Positions 54,995 to 63,243 of a stretch of DNA of 64,000 nt are shown here, in pieces. The notes under the pieces are model-generated. The model was not told where the DNA came from. It made no database searches and saw only the letters and a program-made list of their open reading frames with translations. The DNA is taken from assembly GCA_016195815.1 (NCBI GenBank), contig JACPYX010000004.1:1-64000 (forward strand), written 5' to 3'. A program made the translations under genes and the position numbers. This DNA comes from Chloroflexota bacterium. Lineage in GTDB: Bacteria; Chloroflexota; Anaerolineae; Anaerolineales; Villigracilaceae. Position 1 is the first letter of the stretch. The number at the start of each line of letters is the position of its first letter.

Positions 54995-55082
54995 TGCCGA
55001 ACGGGGGATTTTCGTCACTTATAGCGGATGAACGGGGCTTGTATAATTCTCTTGTAATTCTTCGTTTGAACAAGGAGCAAAC

Positions 55083-55961
55083 ATGACAGCACAACTGATT
55101 GATGGAAAATTGATCGCGCAACAAGTGCGCGATGAAGTAGCGGCCATTGTTGCAAAACGCACGGCGGCTGGAAAAATGAAACCGACTCTGGCAACGGTGT
55201 TGGTCGGTGACCGGCCCGACTCGGCCGCGTATGTAGCGTCGAAGGGCAAGGCCTGCCAGGAATTGGGCATGGGTTCGATCAGCGAGCATTTGCCTGCCGA
55301 TGCCGCGCAGGAACAAGTTGAATCTTTGGTCAGGCGTTTGAACGCCGACCCAACTGTCAGTGGAATTTTGGTGCAATTGCCGATGCCATCTCATATTGAT
55401 GAAGAGCGCGTTCTGTCTCTGATCAATATCGAAAAAGATGTGGACGGATTTTCCCCGCTCAATATTGGCCGCCTGGCTCAAAAAGGACGCGAGCCTTTGT
55501 TTGTGCCATGCACGCCGTACGGATGTATTTATCTGCTCGAAAAATCGGGGGTGAAAATAGAAGGCGCGAACGCGGTTGTGTTGGGACGCTCAAACATTGT
55601 CGGTATGCCTGCGGCATTGTTATTGATCGGCAAAAATGCCACCGTGACGGTTTGCCACTCGCGCACAAAAGACATTGCGGGCGTTGTGCGCCAGGCGGAT
55701 ATTTTGATCGCGGCCATCGGCAAGACTGAAATGGTGCGCGGCGATTGGATCAAGCCCGGCGCGGCGGTCATTGACGTGGGCATTAACTCTGTCCCTGATG
55801 TAACCAAGAAAAGTGGACATCGCCTGGTGGGTGATGTCAATTTCAATGAAGCGAAGGAAGTAGCCGGTTTCATCACGCCTGTCCCGGGCGGCGTCGGCCC
55901 GATGACGATTGCGATGCTGATGAAGAATACGTTACACGCGGCGGAGATTCAAGATCGGTAG
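55083..55961 (+). CDS. folD: Methylene-THF dehydrogenase/cyclohydrolase FolD
   Basis: The bifunctional enzyme converts 5,10-methylene-THF to 10-formyl-THF via methenyl-THF. 292 residues with PTLATVLVGDRPDSAAYVASK (first part), the catalytic Lys in YVASKGKAC, GILVQLPMPSHID and the NADP-binding VVLGRSNIVGMPAALLL. Ends PVPGGVGPMTIAML. TATAAT at about 55043 and CAAGGAG before ATG. Confidence 0.97.
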   Translation: MTAQLIDGKLIAQQVRDEVAAIVAKRTAAGKMKPTLATVLVGDRPDSAAYVASKGKACQELGMGSISEHLPADAAQEQVESLVRRLNADPTVSGILVQLPMPSHIDEERVLSLINIEKDVDGFSPLNIGRLAQKGREPLFVPCTPYGCIYLLEKSGVKIEGANAVVLGRSNIVGMPAALLLIGKNATVTVCHSRTKDIAGVVRQADILIAAIGKTEMVRGDWIKPGAAVIDVGINSVPDVTKKSGHRLVGDVNFNEAKEVAGFITPVPGGVGPMTIAMLMKNTLHAAEIQDR

Positions 55962-56008
55962 ACAGTGGTCAGAAAGCAGTAGGCAGGATGCAGTAAAGCA
56001 GAAGGCTG

Positions 56009-56215
56009 TTAAATGTCTTCTGCTTTTTTGTTGTACGGCAGAAATTTCTCAGGATGAACCAGCATAGCGCCCAGCATTTTGCCAACTTCTTCGCAGGCTT
56101 GAAGAAGTTCATGATGACGCGCCTTTGAGAGATAACCACAATCGCGAGAAAAATCGAGCCAAACTTGTGTCTCAGCGGTTTCGCCATCTGCATCCGCAAC
56201 CTTACTTGCAAACAT
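56009..56215 (-). pseudogene. Fragment of a four-helix-bundle protein (S23-type)
   Basis: 68 residues matching only the C-terminal half of the bacterial four-helix-bundle/23S intervening-sequence protein family (GETAETQVWLDFSRDCGYLS and LLQACEEVGKMLGAMLVHPE), whose members have about 120 residues. The N-terminal helices with the conserved Glu-Val-Trp pattern are missing upstream. A TATAAT box eight bases before its ATG may still drive expression, so a short real protein cannot be excluded. Confidence 0.55.
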
Positions 56216-56248
56216 CTTTGGATATTATATTGATGCTTGCGATACCAC

Positions 56249-57142
56249 CTACTGCTTTTTGATTATCGTCAATTCCACCAGCTTATTCGCAATTTGCTTC
56301 ATCACGCCATCCGGCACGCCGTCTACGGCTTTGGATTGGATACGCGTGTCTATGCCGTCGTTGACATAATCCACGACGACAAATTTATTTTCGTTGGTCA
56401 ACGCGATCTCGGTCGAGAACCAATCCAATTTGCAGACTTGGGCGATTCGTTCTGTGACCTGTCGAACGGGCGCCAGTTCGAATTGCCTTTCCTCGTCTGA
56501 CGTCAATTCTGCGTAAACGTGCGTGGAGGGATTCCACCAACAGGGCCAGCAGTCGCCTCCCACGTAAAAGACGCGGAACCAGGCTTCCCGTCTGGCAAGG
56601 AGGCGTGCATCAATGTGCGCCTGTGCCAGATATTTCTGGTCGGGGAATTCGATGCGCGCACGTTGGATATCATCCCGCGTCGAAGCGTTCATCGTTACGC
56701 CTTCGCCGCCTCCGCCGATGGCGGGTTTGATGACGAATTTTTCTCCAAGCGGGTTCAGATCGAACTCAGGCAAAACAGGTTGTTCAATAAACGGCGCGAT
56801 CAAAATAGTGTGCGGGGTTTGCAATCCGGCTTCGATTAATTCAAGGTGCATGGTGGCTTTGTCTTCAGACCAATGTGATAAATTGGGCGGATTGATATAG
56901 CGCAGGTTATTCTCTCTTGCATAGCGGCGGATCGGCTCATAAAGAATTTCGTCGTTGGCGCGGTCGAGCAATGTGTGAAATGTCGTATTGCCTGAATATA
57001 AACTTGTGATCGCATCCAGCACATTTAAAGGCGTGACCTGCCACAGCCTTAGCCCGCGTGCTGAACAGGCTTCTTGAATGAAGCGCGCAAAGTCGTCATC
57101 GTATTCCCAATACCAGGTGAGGCAGAGATCGCAGGTTTCCAT
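56249..57142 (-). CDS. ATP-grasp family protein, unknown substrate
   Basis: 297 residues. A C-terminal ATP-grasp fold is suggested by FVIKPAIGGGGEGVTMN (lysine and Gly-rich loop), the ATP-binding KYLAQAHID and acidic metal-binding WFSTEIALTNENKFVVVDYVN (given in two parts). The N-terminal 100 residues begin METCDLCLTWYWEYDDDFAR. The ATG at 57142 is seven bases from a TATAAT box. It could be a ligase making a peptide or a modified amino acid; it has no neighbouring partner genes. Not recognised further. Confidence 0.72.
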   Translation of the reverse strand: METCDLCLTWYWEYDDDFARFIQEACSARGLRLWQVTPLNVLDAITSLYSGNTTFHTLLDRANDEILYEPIRRYARENNLRYINPPNLSHWSEDKATMHLELIEAGLQTPHTILIAPFIEQPVLPEFDLNPLGEKFVIKPAIGGGGEGVTMNASTRDDIQRARIEFPDQKYLAQAHIDARLLARREAWFRVFYVGGDCWPCWWNPSTHVYAELTSDEERQFELAPVRQVTERIAQVCKLDWFSTEIALTNENKFVVVDYVNDGIDTRIQSKAVDGVPDGVMKQIANKLVELTIIKKQ

Positions 57143-57155
57143 TGAGTGAATTATA
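57143..57155 (-). promoter_or_regulatory. -10 box for leaderless ATP-grasp gene
   Basis: TATAAT at 57150-57155 on the minus strand, seven bases before the ATG. Confidence 0.6.
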
Positions 57156-57277
57156 GGAGCAGGATGCAAGTGAGTCAAATTTTAATGCCGGTCAAAGCCC
57201 ATAAAGTGTATGGGTAGTAAAATATGCCCCATATATAATAGAGTCTGTTCAGTTTTCGAGCAAACGAACCGAGGATT

Positions 57278-58537
57278 ATGGAAGAGCCGATTTCTCAAGA
57301 GCCGCCTGTGGAACCAGTGATCGAGGAGCGCAGCAATCCTTTCGCCGCGCTTCGCCACCGCAACTTTCAGCTTTACTTCGGCGGGCAGCTCATCTCGAAC
57401 GCCGGGACATGGATGCAGATCATTGCCCAGGGCTGGCTGGTATACCAGATCAGCCGTTCCGACCTGACATTGGGTATTGTCGGCTTCGCGTCGGCTATTC
57501 CAACCTTGATCATCTCCCCGTGGGGCGGGGTAATCGTGGATCGCGTTCCCAAGCGGAGTCTGCTGATCTTAACCCAGGCATCTGCCATGCTGCTTGCGTT
57601 TATCCTTGCTGCGCTGGCTTTTACAAACACAGTGCGGGAATGGCACATTATCTTGCTGGCCGCCGGGCTGGGAGTTGTCAATGCCTTCGATGCTCCGGCG
57701 CGTCAGGCTTTTGTGATCGAGATGGTCGGCAAGGAAGATCTGCCCAACGCCATCGCGCTGAATTCGATGATGTTCAATAGCGCGCGCGTCATCGGGCCGG
57801 CAATTGCCGGAATCCTGCTGGTGATCTTGGGCGCGGCCTGGGGCTTCATGATCAATGGCTTTTCTTATCTGGCGGTTATCATTGGCTTGTGGGCCATGCA
57901 GCTCAAGCCCCATGTTCCGGTCCGCCACGTGGAATCTCCGTGGAAACAATTGAACGGGGGGCTTTATTATGTATCCAAACATTCTGATCTCTCAGGTTTG
58001 TTGTTACTGGCTTTGATCTTCAGCGTTTTTGGGATTTCTTATTCCACCATTCTCCCGGCTTTTGTAGAGCAGGTGTTGAAGCAGGGAGCCATAGCTTATG
58101 GTTGGATCAATACCGCCACTGGCGTCGGGGCAGTGACGGGCGCGTTCCTGATCGCCAATCATCATGGTTCAAGCTGGCGCGGTTCATGGCTGAGGTTATC
58201 CAGCCTGGCTTTCCCGGTGATCCTGGCAGTCTTTGCCTTTACATCATTTTTCCCGGCAAGCCTGATGCTTGCATTTGGATTGGGTGTTGGCTTCATGCTG
58301 GAGTTTACATTGATCAATACATTGTTGCAGACTCGCGTGGACGATGCCTTACGCGGCCGTGTGATGGGCCTCTATACGTTGACATTCTTTGGCTTTGCCC
58401 CATTTGGCAACCTGGCGGTCGGTGCATTGGCTGAACGCATCGGTTTGAGTTATGCCATGATGCTGTTTGCCATGATCGGACTGGTTCTGTCGTTGATTGC
58501 CCTGCGGAAATTTCCGCAGATCAGAAAGCTGCCGTGA
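57278..58537 (+). CDS. MFS exporter (ENTS/MFS_3-type)
   Basis: 419 residues, twelve hydrophobic segments. FAALRHRNFQLYFGGQLISNAG at the N-terminus (first 20 residues) and GGVIVDRVPKRSLLILTQ are typical of the EntS/MFS_3 exporters, which release siderophores or drugs. Cytoplasmic C-terminus ends in basic residues. TATAAT is at about 57233 and GAGG before the ATG. Substrate unknown. Confidence 0.85.
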   Translation: MEEPISQEPPVEPVIEERSNPFAALRHRNFQLYFGGQLISNAGTWMQIIAQGWLVYQISRSDLTLGIVGFASAIPTLIISPWGGVIVDRVPKRSLLILTQASAMLLAFILAALAFTNTVREWHIILLAAGLGVVNAFDAPARQAFVIEMVGKEDLPNAIALNSMMFNSARVIGPAIAGILLVILGAAWGFMINGFSYLAVIIGLWAMQLKPHVPVRHVESPWKQLNGGLYYVSKHSDLSGLLLLALIFSVFGISYSTILPAFVEQVLKQGAIAYGWINTATGVGAVTGAFLIANHHGSSWRGSWLRLSSLAFPVILAVFAFTSFFPASLMLAFGLGVGFMLEFTLINTLLQTRVDDALRGRVMGLYTLTFFGFAPFGNLAVGALAERIGLSYAMMLFAMIGLVLSLIALRKFPQIRKLP

Positions 58538-58588
58538 TTTTGCTGATAGCGTCCCCGATATTTACCGGGGCGTTGCTGTGCAAATTGA

Positions 58589-59365
58589 TTATTTAAACGC
58601 AGGCCAGGGAATTTCTGTGGGCCCGGCGAAACCGTGCTTCTCCTGCACGAAGACGCGGCCATGCGAAGGCTGACTGCATCCGGGTTCGTCCACAAACGTG
58701 ACAGATAAATCATTCGTAGCAAGCGGATCGAAGATCGTTTGTCCGCCTTCGCAGCGCCAGACTTCGACGATGTAATGCAACATGCTGGCGTCTTCTTCAT
58801 CGCCGGCGCGTAAGGGGATATCGAGCCATTCGATGGTTACTTGATTCCCGCTGCGCGTTGCGCTTGAAATAGTGGTCGGCGGATAGTATGGTGAGACGGG
58901 AAGTTTTGCAATGCCTGGATAAACGACAGGCAGACTCAACTGATTGCCGTCCATCTCGATGAATTTCGCATTGACCCAGCATTTGTTCCTGCCGTCCACC
59001 CAGACCCAATTGTTTCCGTCTGTGCGGCCAATCAATTTGATGTTTGCGCCTTTGCGGAGTCCGTACAAAAAGAGATATTCGGCGCCCGGCCCATAACGAC
59101 AACTGAGCAAGTCGGCAGTGACCGTTGCCTTCAGACTCTCCACAGTTGGAACGGGCGTGACTGTCTCTGTCGGCGTGGGGGAGGCCGTTTGTGCAGGAGT
59201 CAAAGTTTCGGTTGGAGGAAGAGGCGTAAATGAAGGTGGGATAAAGGTCGCTGTTGGTGCGCTCGTCGTTGTCGCCGCGGGGATGGATGTCGCGGTTGGC
59301 GCGCAGGCGGCAATCGTCAGGGAAAATATGATGCAAATCGAGAGCCGCGTCCATCTGGACTTCAT
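58589..59365 (-). CDS. SH3b-domain lipoprotein with Thr/Pro-rich linker
   Basis: 258 residues from ATG 59365 (an upstream in-frame ATG at 59407 is possible). The lipobox is in SLTIAAC. A TPT/PT-rich stretch (about 20-70) leads to a bacterial SH3 domain (LLSCRYGPGAEYLFLYGLRK and NWVWVDGRNKCWVNAKFIE) and then a fibronectin-like domain with IVEVWRCEGGQTIFD. Four cysteines may form disulfides. Surface protein, function unknown; converging MFS gene. Confidence 0.75.
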   Translation of the reverse strand: MKSRWTRLSICIIFSLTIAACAPTATSIPAATTTSAPTATFIPPSFTPLPPTETLTPAQTASPTPTETVTPVPTVESLKATVTADLLSCRYGPGAEYLFLYGLRKGANIKLIGRTDGNNWVWVDGRNKCWVNAKFIEMDGNQLSLPVVYPGIAKLPVSPYYPPTTISSATRSGNQVTIEWLDIPLRAGDEEDASMLHYIVEVWRCEGGQTIFDPLATNDLSVTFVDEPGCSQPSHGRVFVQEKHGFAGPTEIPWPAFK

Positions 59366-59465
59366 GCCGGCCGCCGCTAAATAAAATTCATCCATGTTCG
59401 TCTTCATTGAATATCAGGAATTGTAGATGGAATCTCGTTTTGGCACAAGCGTTTTCCTGTATTAA

Positions 59466-59502
59466 TAAAAATCCCCGCCTCTTGAGCAAGGAGGCGGGGA
59501 TT
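59466..59502 (-). terminator. Terminator after yggT
   Basis: A 12-bp stem (AATCCCCGCCTC and its complement) followed on the minus strand by TTTTTATT. Confidence 0.85.
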
Positions 59503-59516
59503 CGAACTCTTCGACT

Positions 59517-59912
59517 TTATCTCACATGAGCGAACAACAGCCAGATCACGCGGATGATGACCCATCCGAGCATGGCATATACGCCGATGGCGATCAGGTC
59601 GTGGAATTCGATGACAATGCCCTCGAACGAGGGGTTCCTCGTCAGGCCGCTGAATATCCACAGGAAGGGCGCGGTGATAATGTAGATGAAACTGGCAAAG
59701 GGATTATCCGGATTGGCCGCCATCAGCTTGAGCAGGAAGCGCAGGGCGATGACGCCGTTCAGAATCCCAAAGCTCAGTTGGATCAGGCCAGTGATGCGGC
59801 GCAATGTCTCCTGATTGAACGTGAAGAGTTCCGCCAGGGATGTTTGAGCCGCAGGCGGCGGGCGATTATCTATCGCGGTTCGAGAGCGGTCTGTGGTACC
59901 GAGTTGACTCAT
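59517..59912 (-). CDS. yggT: YggT family membrane protein
   Basis: 131 residues. The C-terminal 90 residues have the YggT pattern of two or more hydrophobic hairpins with ITAPFLWIFSGLTRNP between them, and VIEFHDLIAIGVYAMLGWVI following. The family is linked to osmotic tolerance and cell-division neighbourhoods, but no function is established. N-terminal 35 residues are polar. GAAAGGAGTACGAG precedes the ATG. Confidence 0.8.
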   Translation of the reverse strand: MSQLGTTDRSRTAIDNRPPPAAQTSLAELFTFNQETLRRITGLIQLSFGILNGVIALRFLLKLMAANPDNPFASFIYIITAPFLWIFSGLTRNPSFEGIVIEFHDLIAIGVYAMLGWVIIRVIWLLFAHVR

Positions 59913-60046
59913 CTCGTACTCCTTTCTTTAACCGGAGAACAGGTATAGCTCGTAATGGTTACGAGTCTATTAATTAAAACGATGTCAACTCGGGTGTGTT
60001 ATACGTCACAGTTATCATCAAAGAGCAAAGCGGCTGATGTCCTGGA

Positions 60047-60832
60047 TCAATTAACTTTATTGGGGTCCACTGCAGATGGAAACCAGGCGGGCTTTAACGC
60101 CGTGACCCAGACGATCTCATCCTGTCCATAATCTGCGCCGCCGGGTTTGCGATGGACAGTTCCATTGGTCAGCAGGAATTGTTCATAATCGTTCTTCGGC
60201 GCGGACAAGGCCGCCGCGGCCGGCGTTTGTGGAGAATAAAGTTGCTGCAGGAAAGAGGCCGAGCCGAATTGTTTGGCGAGAATGCTCTCGGCGCGGTGAC
60301 CGAAATCGTGCACCATTTCTTTTACTTCGCGCTGATAGTTGAAGCCCATCATCACGAAGCGCCGCGAGTTCTGTTCGATGCCGGGCGCATTGCACCAGAA
60401 CGCGCCCTTGCCGACCATGCGGCTTTCGTAAAAACCGAAGTAAGGCCCGCCGAACATCCAGACTTCGTCAATTTGTTTACTCTGAATTTGCGCGAGAATG
60501 TTGAAGTCCTGCAGGATGCGCATGTAATCGGCGAACACATAGTTTCCATTTGAATCGCGGAAGGCGGTCTTGTCATCCCGTAAGGCCTGCGTCCAGGTTG
60601 CGTCGTCGTAACGGCGGCCATCCAACAACACAGGATGGTCCGACACTGTCACTTTGTTTTTCAACTGATAGATTAATTTGTCGCCGCTGACCTGCCGCAT
60701 GGTCGCGATGTATTTCTGGATCAGGTCGTCGGTCTTATTCCAATCTTTCGGGACGGCCGCTGGTCGAAAATCAATCGCCAATACTTTTGGCGCCATCAAG
60801 GACGATGGTTTGCGTAAGAAATTAAATGGCAT
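60047..60832 (-). CDS. Conserved protein of unknown function
   Basis: 261 residues, soluble-looking after an N-terminal basic start. I do not recognise the family. Noticeable are KVLAIDFRPAAVPKDWNKTDD, WMFGGPYFGFYESRMVGKG and VHDFGHRAESIL, where HDxxH-like spacing might bind a metal, and the end WVTALKPAWFPSAVDPNKV. Many aromatic residues suggest a carbohydrate-binding or enzyme core. CCAGGAGGAACAA precedes the ATG. The neighbours (yggT, a small membrane protein) give no clue. Confidence 0.65.
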   Translation of the reverse strand: MPFNFLRKPSSLMAPKVLAIDFRPAAVPKDWNKTDDLIQKYIATMRQVSGDKLIYQLKNKVTVSDHPVLLDGRRYDDATWTQALRDDKTAFRDSNGNYVFADYMRILQDFNILAQIQSKQIDEVWMFGGPYFGFYESRMVGKGAFWCNAPGIEQNSRRFVMMGFNYQREVKEMVHDFGHRAESILAKQFGSASFLQQLYSPQTPAAAALSAPKNDYEQFLLTNGTVHRKPGGADYGQDEIVWVTALKPAWFPSAVDPNKVN

Positions 60833-60906
60833 TTGTTCCTCCTGGTTTTCTTGTGCGTTTCAGAAGAAAGGATAATTAAAGTTACGAACGTTTTTTTTCT
60901 TGATTT

Positions 60907-61386
60907 CTAGAATGGTTTGAATCTCATCAGCCACAGGATGACCGCAAGGCCGGCAATGCCGACAATGGAAACGATGATCGGGTGTGGAGCATTGCGCGCT
61001 TTATCGAATTCTTTGAGCGCAGCCTCCAGATCCGTGCCGGTCTTCCTGGCTTTGATCAATCGCAGGGCCGCGCTCTCGATCACGCTGTAGTAACCTGCCC
61101 CATATTTAAACATTACATAGGAGATGACCAGGAAAACTGCTACAGAAACCCATACCCATCCTTTCTGCCACCAACCTGCCAGGAAAGCGGCAACGAAAGC
61201 CGGGATGCCCAATAATATGGTCAATACTCTGATTAGGTTTGGTTGCGGCACAATGTTGAAAAAGGTGAGACTTCGTTCCGGGTCCGGTTCGGTGCGGAAT
61301 TTGAGCATGGCCGCCGCGTGGACGCCGTGTGCCAGCATAAAGAGAAAGGCGAAAAGTATATGCAGGAATACCAGCCAGTTATACAT
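60907..61386 (-). CDS. Small integral membrane protein (CopD/DUF2269-like)
   Basis: 159 residues from ATG 61386, which has GGAAGGAGCTTAT before it. Four hydrophobic helices: the first (WLVFLHILFAFLFMLAHGV) carries His residues as in CopD/DUF2269-type membrane proteins that may hold haem or copper. A cytoplasmic segment EAALKEFDKARNAPHP precedes the last helix. Function unproven. An in-frame ATG at 61518 is too far upstream. Confidence 0.7.
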   Translation of the reverse strand: MYNWLVFLHILFAFLFMLAHGVHAAAMLKFRTEPDPERSLTFFNIVPQPNLIRVLTILLGIPAFVAAFLAGWWQKGWVWVSVAVFLVISYVMFKYGAGYYSVIESAALRLIKARKTGTDLEAALKEFDKARNAPHPIIVSIVGIAGLAVILWLMRFKPF

Positions 61387-61389
61387 ATA

Positions 61390-61724
61390 AGCTCCTTCCA
61401 TTAAAGTTAATCTGGTATTAGCTGATTCATTATAGCGTGACTGCAGACTGGAAACAATATGCGCTGCGCGTGACAGCATGGCTTTCTCAGAACTCTGGTG
61501 AACTCCAGCTTTTCTCATTTTTTTACCGCGAAGTACACCAGGAAAAAAAGAAATCTTTGCGGGCTTCGCGGTTTGTTTTCATACTTTGAAAAAGCCGATA
61601 ATTCCCGCCAGGGATTCATCCTACAGGCGCGCTTGGTTGTTTTCGTGGAATAAAAAAACCACGGCCAGACGGGAAGGGGAAAACACCTGTTGAAAGCAAC
61701 TGATAAAAGGTGACAAAACTCCAT
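61390..61724. other. Intergenic region without genes
   Basis: Between the membrane protein and the deaminase operon. Contains no convincing ORF or RNA; only a CCGCGAAG-type degenerate repeat near 61520-61580. Confidence 0.5.
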
Positions 61725-61753
61725 TTGACATCCTCTTTTTCTTCTGCTAAACT
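61725..61753 (+). promoter_or_regulatory. Promoter of the purine deaminase genes
   Basis: TTGACA (61725-61730), 17-bp spacer and TAAACT (61748-61753) give a good sigma70-type promoter. The expected start, near 61760, falls inside the operator below. Confidence 0.75.
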
Positions 61754-61756
61754 ATA

Positions 61757-61771
61757 AGTTGTCAGACAACT
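61757..61771 (+). promoter_or_regulatory. GntR/FadR-type operator
   Basis: The perfect palindrome AGTTGTC-A-GACAACT covers the start of transcription. TTGTNNNACAA is the common target of the FadR/FCD branch of GntR repressors. No such regulator gene is in the window, so the repressor is unknown. Confidence 0.6.
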
Positions 61772-61782
61772 AGGCAAATCAG

Positions 61783-63189
61783 ATGACCACCCTCCTAATC
61801 AGAAACGCCTACATCGTCACCATGGACGACCATCAGCGGGAGATTCCCGAGGGTGGTCTTTTCATTCGCGGCGGCTTTATCGAACAGGTTGGCGCGATGA
61901 ACGAGCTTCCATTGTCCGCCGATGAAGTGCTTGATCTCAAAGGCCACATCGTTCTGCCCGGCCTGGTTAACACGCACCATCACTTTTATCAAACCCTCAC
62001 ACGCGCCGTGCCGGCCGCGCAGGATGCCAATCTCTTCAACTGGCTCAAAACTTTATATCCCATCTGGGCGCGCATGAACGCCGAAGACATTTTTATTTCG
62101 ACTCAGGCTGCGCTGGCGGAACTGGCTTTATCGGGATGCACAACAGCTTCCGATCACCTTTATCTTTTCCCCAACGGCTCAAAACTCGACGATGAAATTG
62201 CCGCGGCCTCCGAGACCGGACTTCGCCTCCAGGCTTCGCGCGGCTCGATGAGCCTCGGCGAATCGCAAGGCGGACTCCCGCCCGATAGTGTGGTGGATAC
62301 CGAAGAGAACATTCTCAAAGACTCGCAGCGCCTCATCGAAAAATATCACGACTCCAAACTTGGCGCGTTCGTGCAAATTGTTTTAGCGCCCTGTTCACCA
62401 TTCAGCGTCACCACTGACTTGATGAAACAATCTGCCAAACTTGCGCGCGAATACGGCGTGCATCTTCACACCCATCTCGCCGAAACCGAAGATGAAGAAC
62501 AATTCTGTCTTCAAAAATTCGGTCACCGTCCAGTTGGGTATATGCAGGAAGTAGATTGGGTGGGGGATGACGTTTGGTTCGCGCACGCGGTGTGGGTCAA
62601 TGCCAAAGAGATTCAAGTCTTTGCCAAACACAAATGCGGTGTGGCGCATTGTCCGACATCGAATATGCGACTGGCCTCCGGCATCGCACCGATCAGGGAA
62701 TATCGCGCTGCGGGAGTAAATGTTGGCTTAGGTGTTGATGGCTCCGCCTCAAATGATGGCTCGCATTTGCTGGCTGAAATCAGGCAGGCCATGTTGCTCT
62801 CGCGCGTCAAAGAGGGAATTACAGGGTTCTCCGCAACACCCTCTCCCGCCGGGAGAGGGCAGGGTGAGGGCGAACGCAAGCTCATGTCCGCTCGCGAAGC
62901 CCTCTACCTCGGCACGCGCGGCGGTGCGGCAGTCCTCGGACGCAAAGACATTGGCTCGCTAGAGCCCGGCAAATGCGCGGATTTCTTCGCGATTAATTTA
63001 AACCGATTAGATTACGCTGGCGCGCAACACGATCCCGTTTCGGCAATCGTCTTCTGCCAGCCGCGTAAAGTGGATTACACCGTTGTCGGCGGAAAGTTCA
63101 TTGTCAAGGAAGGTCAGTTGGTGACGGTAGATGAACGCAAGTTGATCGAGAAACACAATCGAGCGTCTAAAAAGCTGTTGGAAGGTTAG
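61783..63189 (+). CDS. 8-Oxoguanine deaminase-like amidohydrolase
   Basis: A zinc-dependent aminohydrolase (AtzB/TrzN branch), likely deaminating 8-oxoguanine to urate. 468 residues: PGLVNTHHHFYQTLTRAVPA holds the HxH metal pair and the arginine typical of 8-oxoguanine deaminases; LHTHLAETEDEEQF and VWFAHAVWVNAKEI give further ligands and GLGVDGSASNDGSH the Asp. Residues around SATPSPAGRGQGEGE (near 351-362) are an inserted CCCTCTCCC palindrome. Cytosine or hydroxyatrazine deaminase are less likely. An adenine deaminase gene follows after 54 bases. Confidence 0.85.
   Translation: MTTLLIRNAYIVTMDDHQREIPEGGLFIRGGFIEQVGAMNELPLSADEVLDLKGHIVLPGLVNTHHHFYQTLTRAVPAAQDANLFNWLKTLYPIWARMNAEDIFISTQAALAELALSGCTTASDHLYLFPNGSKLDDEIAAASETGLRLQASRGSMSLGESQGGLPPDSVVDTEENILKDSQRLIEKYHDSKLGAFVQIVLAPCSPFSVTTDLMKQSAKLAREYGVHLHTHLAETEDEEQFCLQKFGHRPVGYMQEVDWVGDDVWFAHAVWVNAKEIQVFAKHKCGVAHCPTSNMRLASGIAPIREYRAAGVNVGLGVDGSASNDGSHLLAEIRQAMLLSRVKEGITGFSATPSPAGRGQGEGERKLMSAREALYLGTRGGAAVLGRKDIGSLEPGKCADFFAINLNRLDYAGAQHDPVSAIVFCQPRKVDYTVVGGKFIVKEGQLVTVDERKLIEKHNRASKKLLEG
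62830..62870. repeat. In-frame CCCTCTCCC palindrome in the deaminase gene
   Basis: CCCTCTCCC, loop GCC, GGGAGAGGG at 62839-62859 with the flanking AGGGTGAGGG. Third member of the family seen at 15971 and 20699. Confidence 0.7.
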
Positions 63190-63243
63190 CAGGTTTGAAC
63201 GTTCCAGCTTTCTAACTTTTCAACTTTTGAACCGGAGATACTC

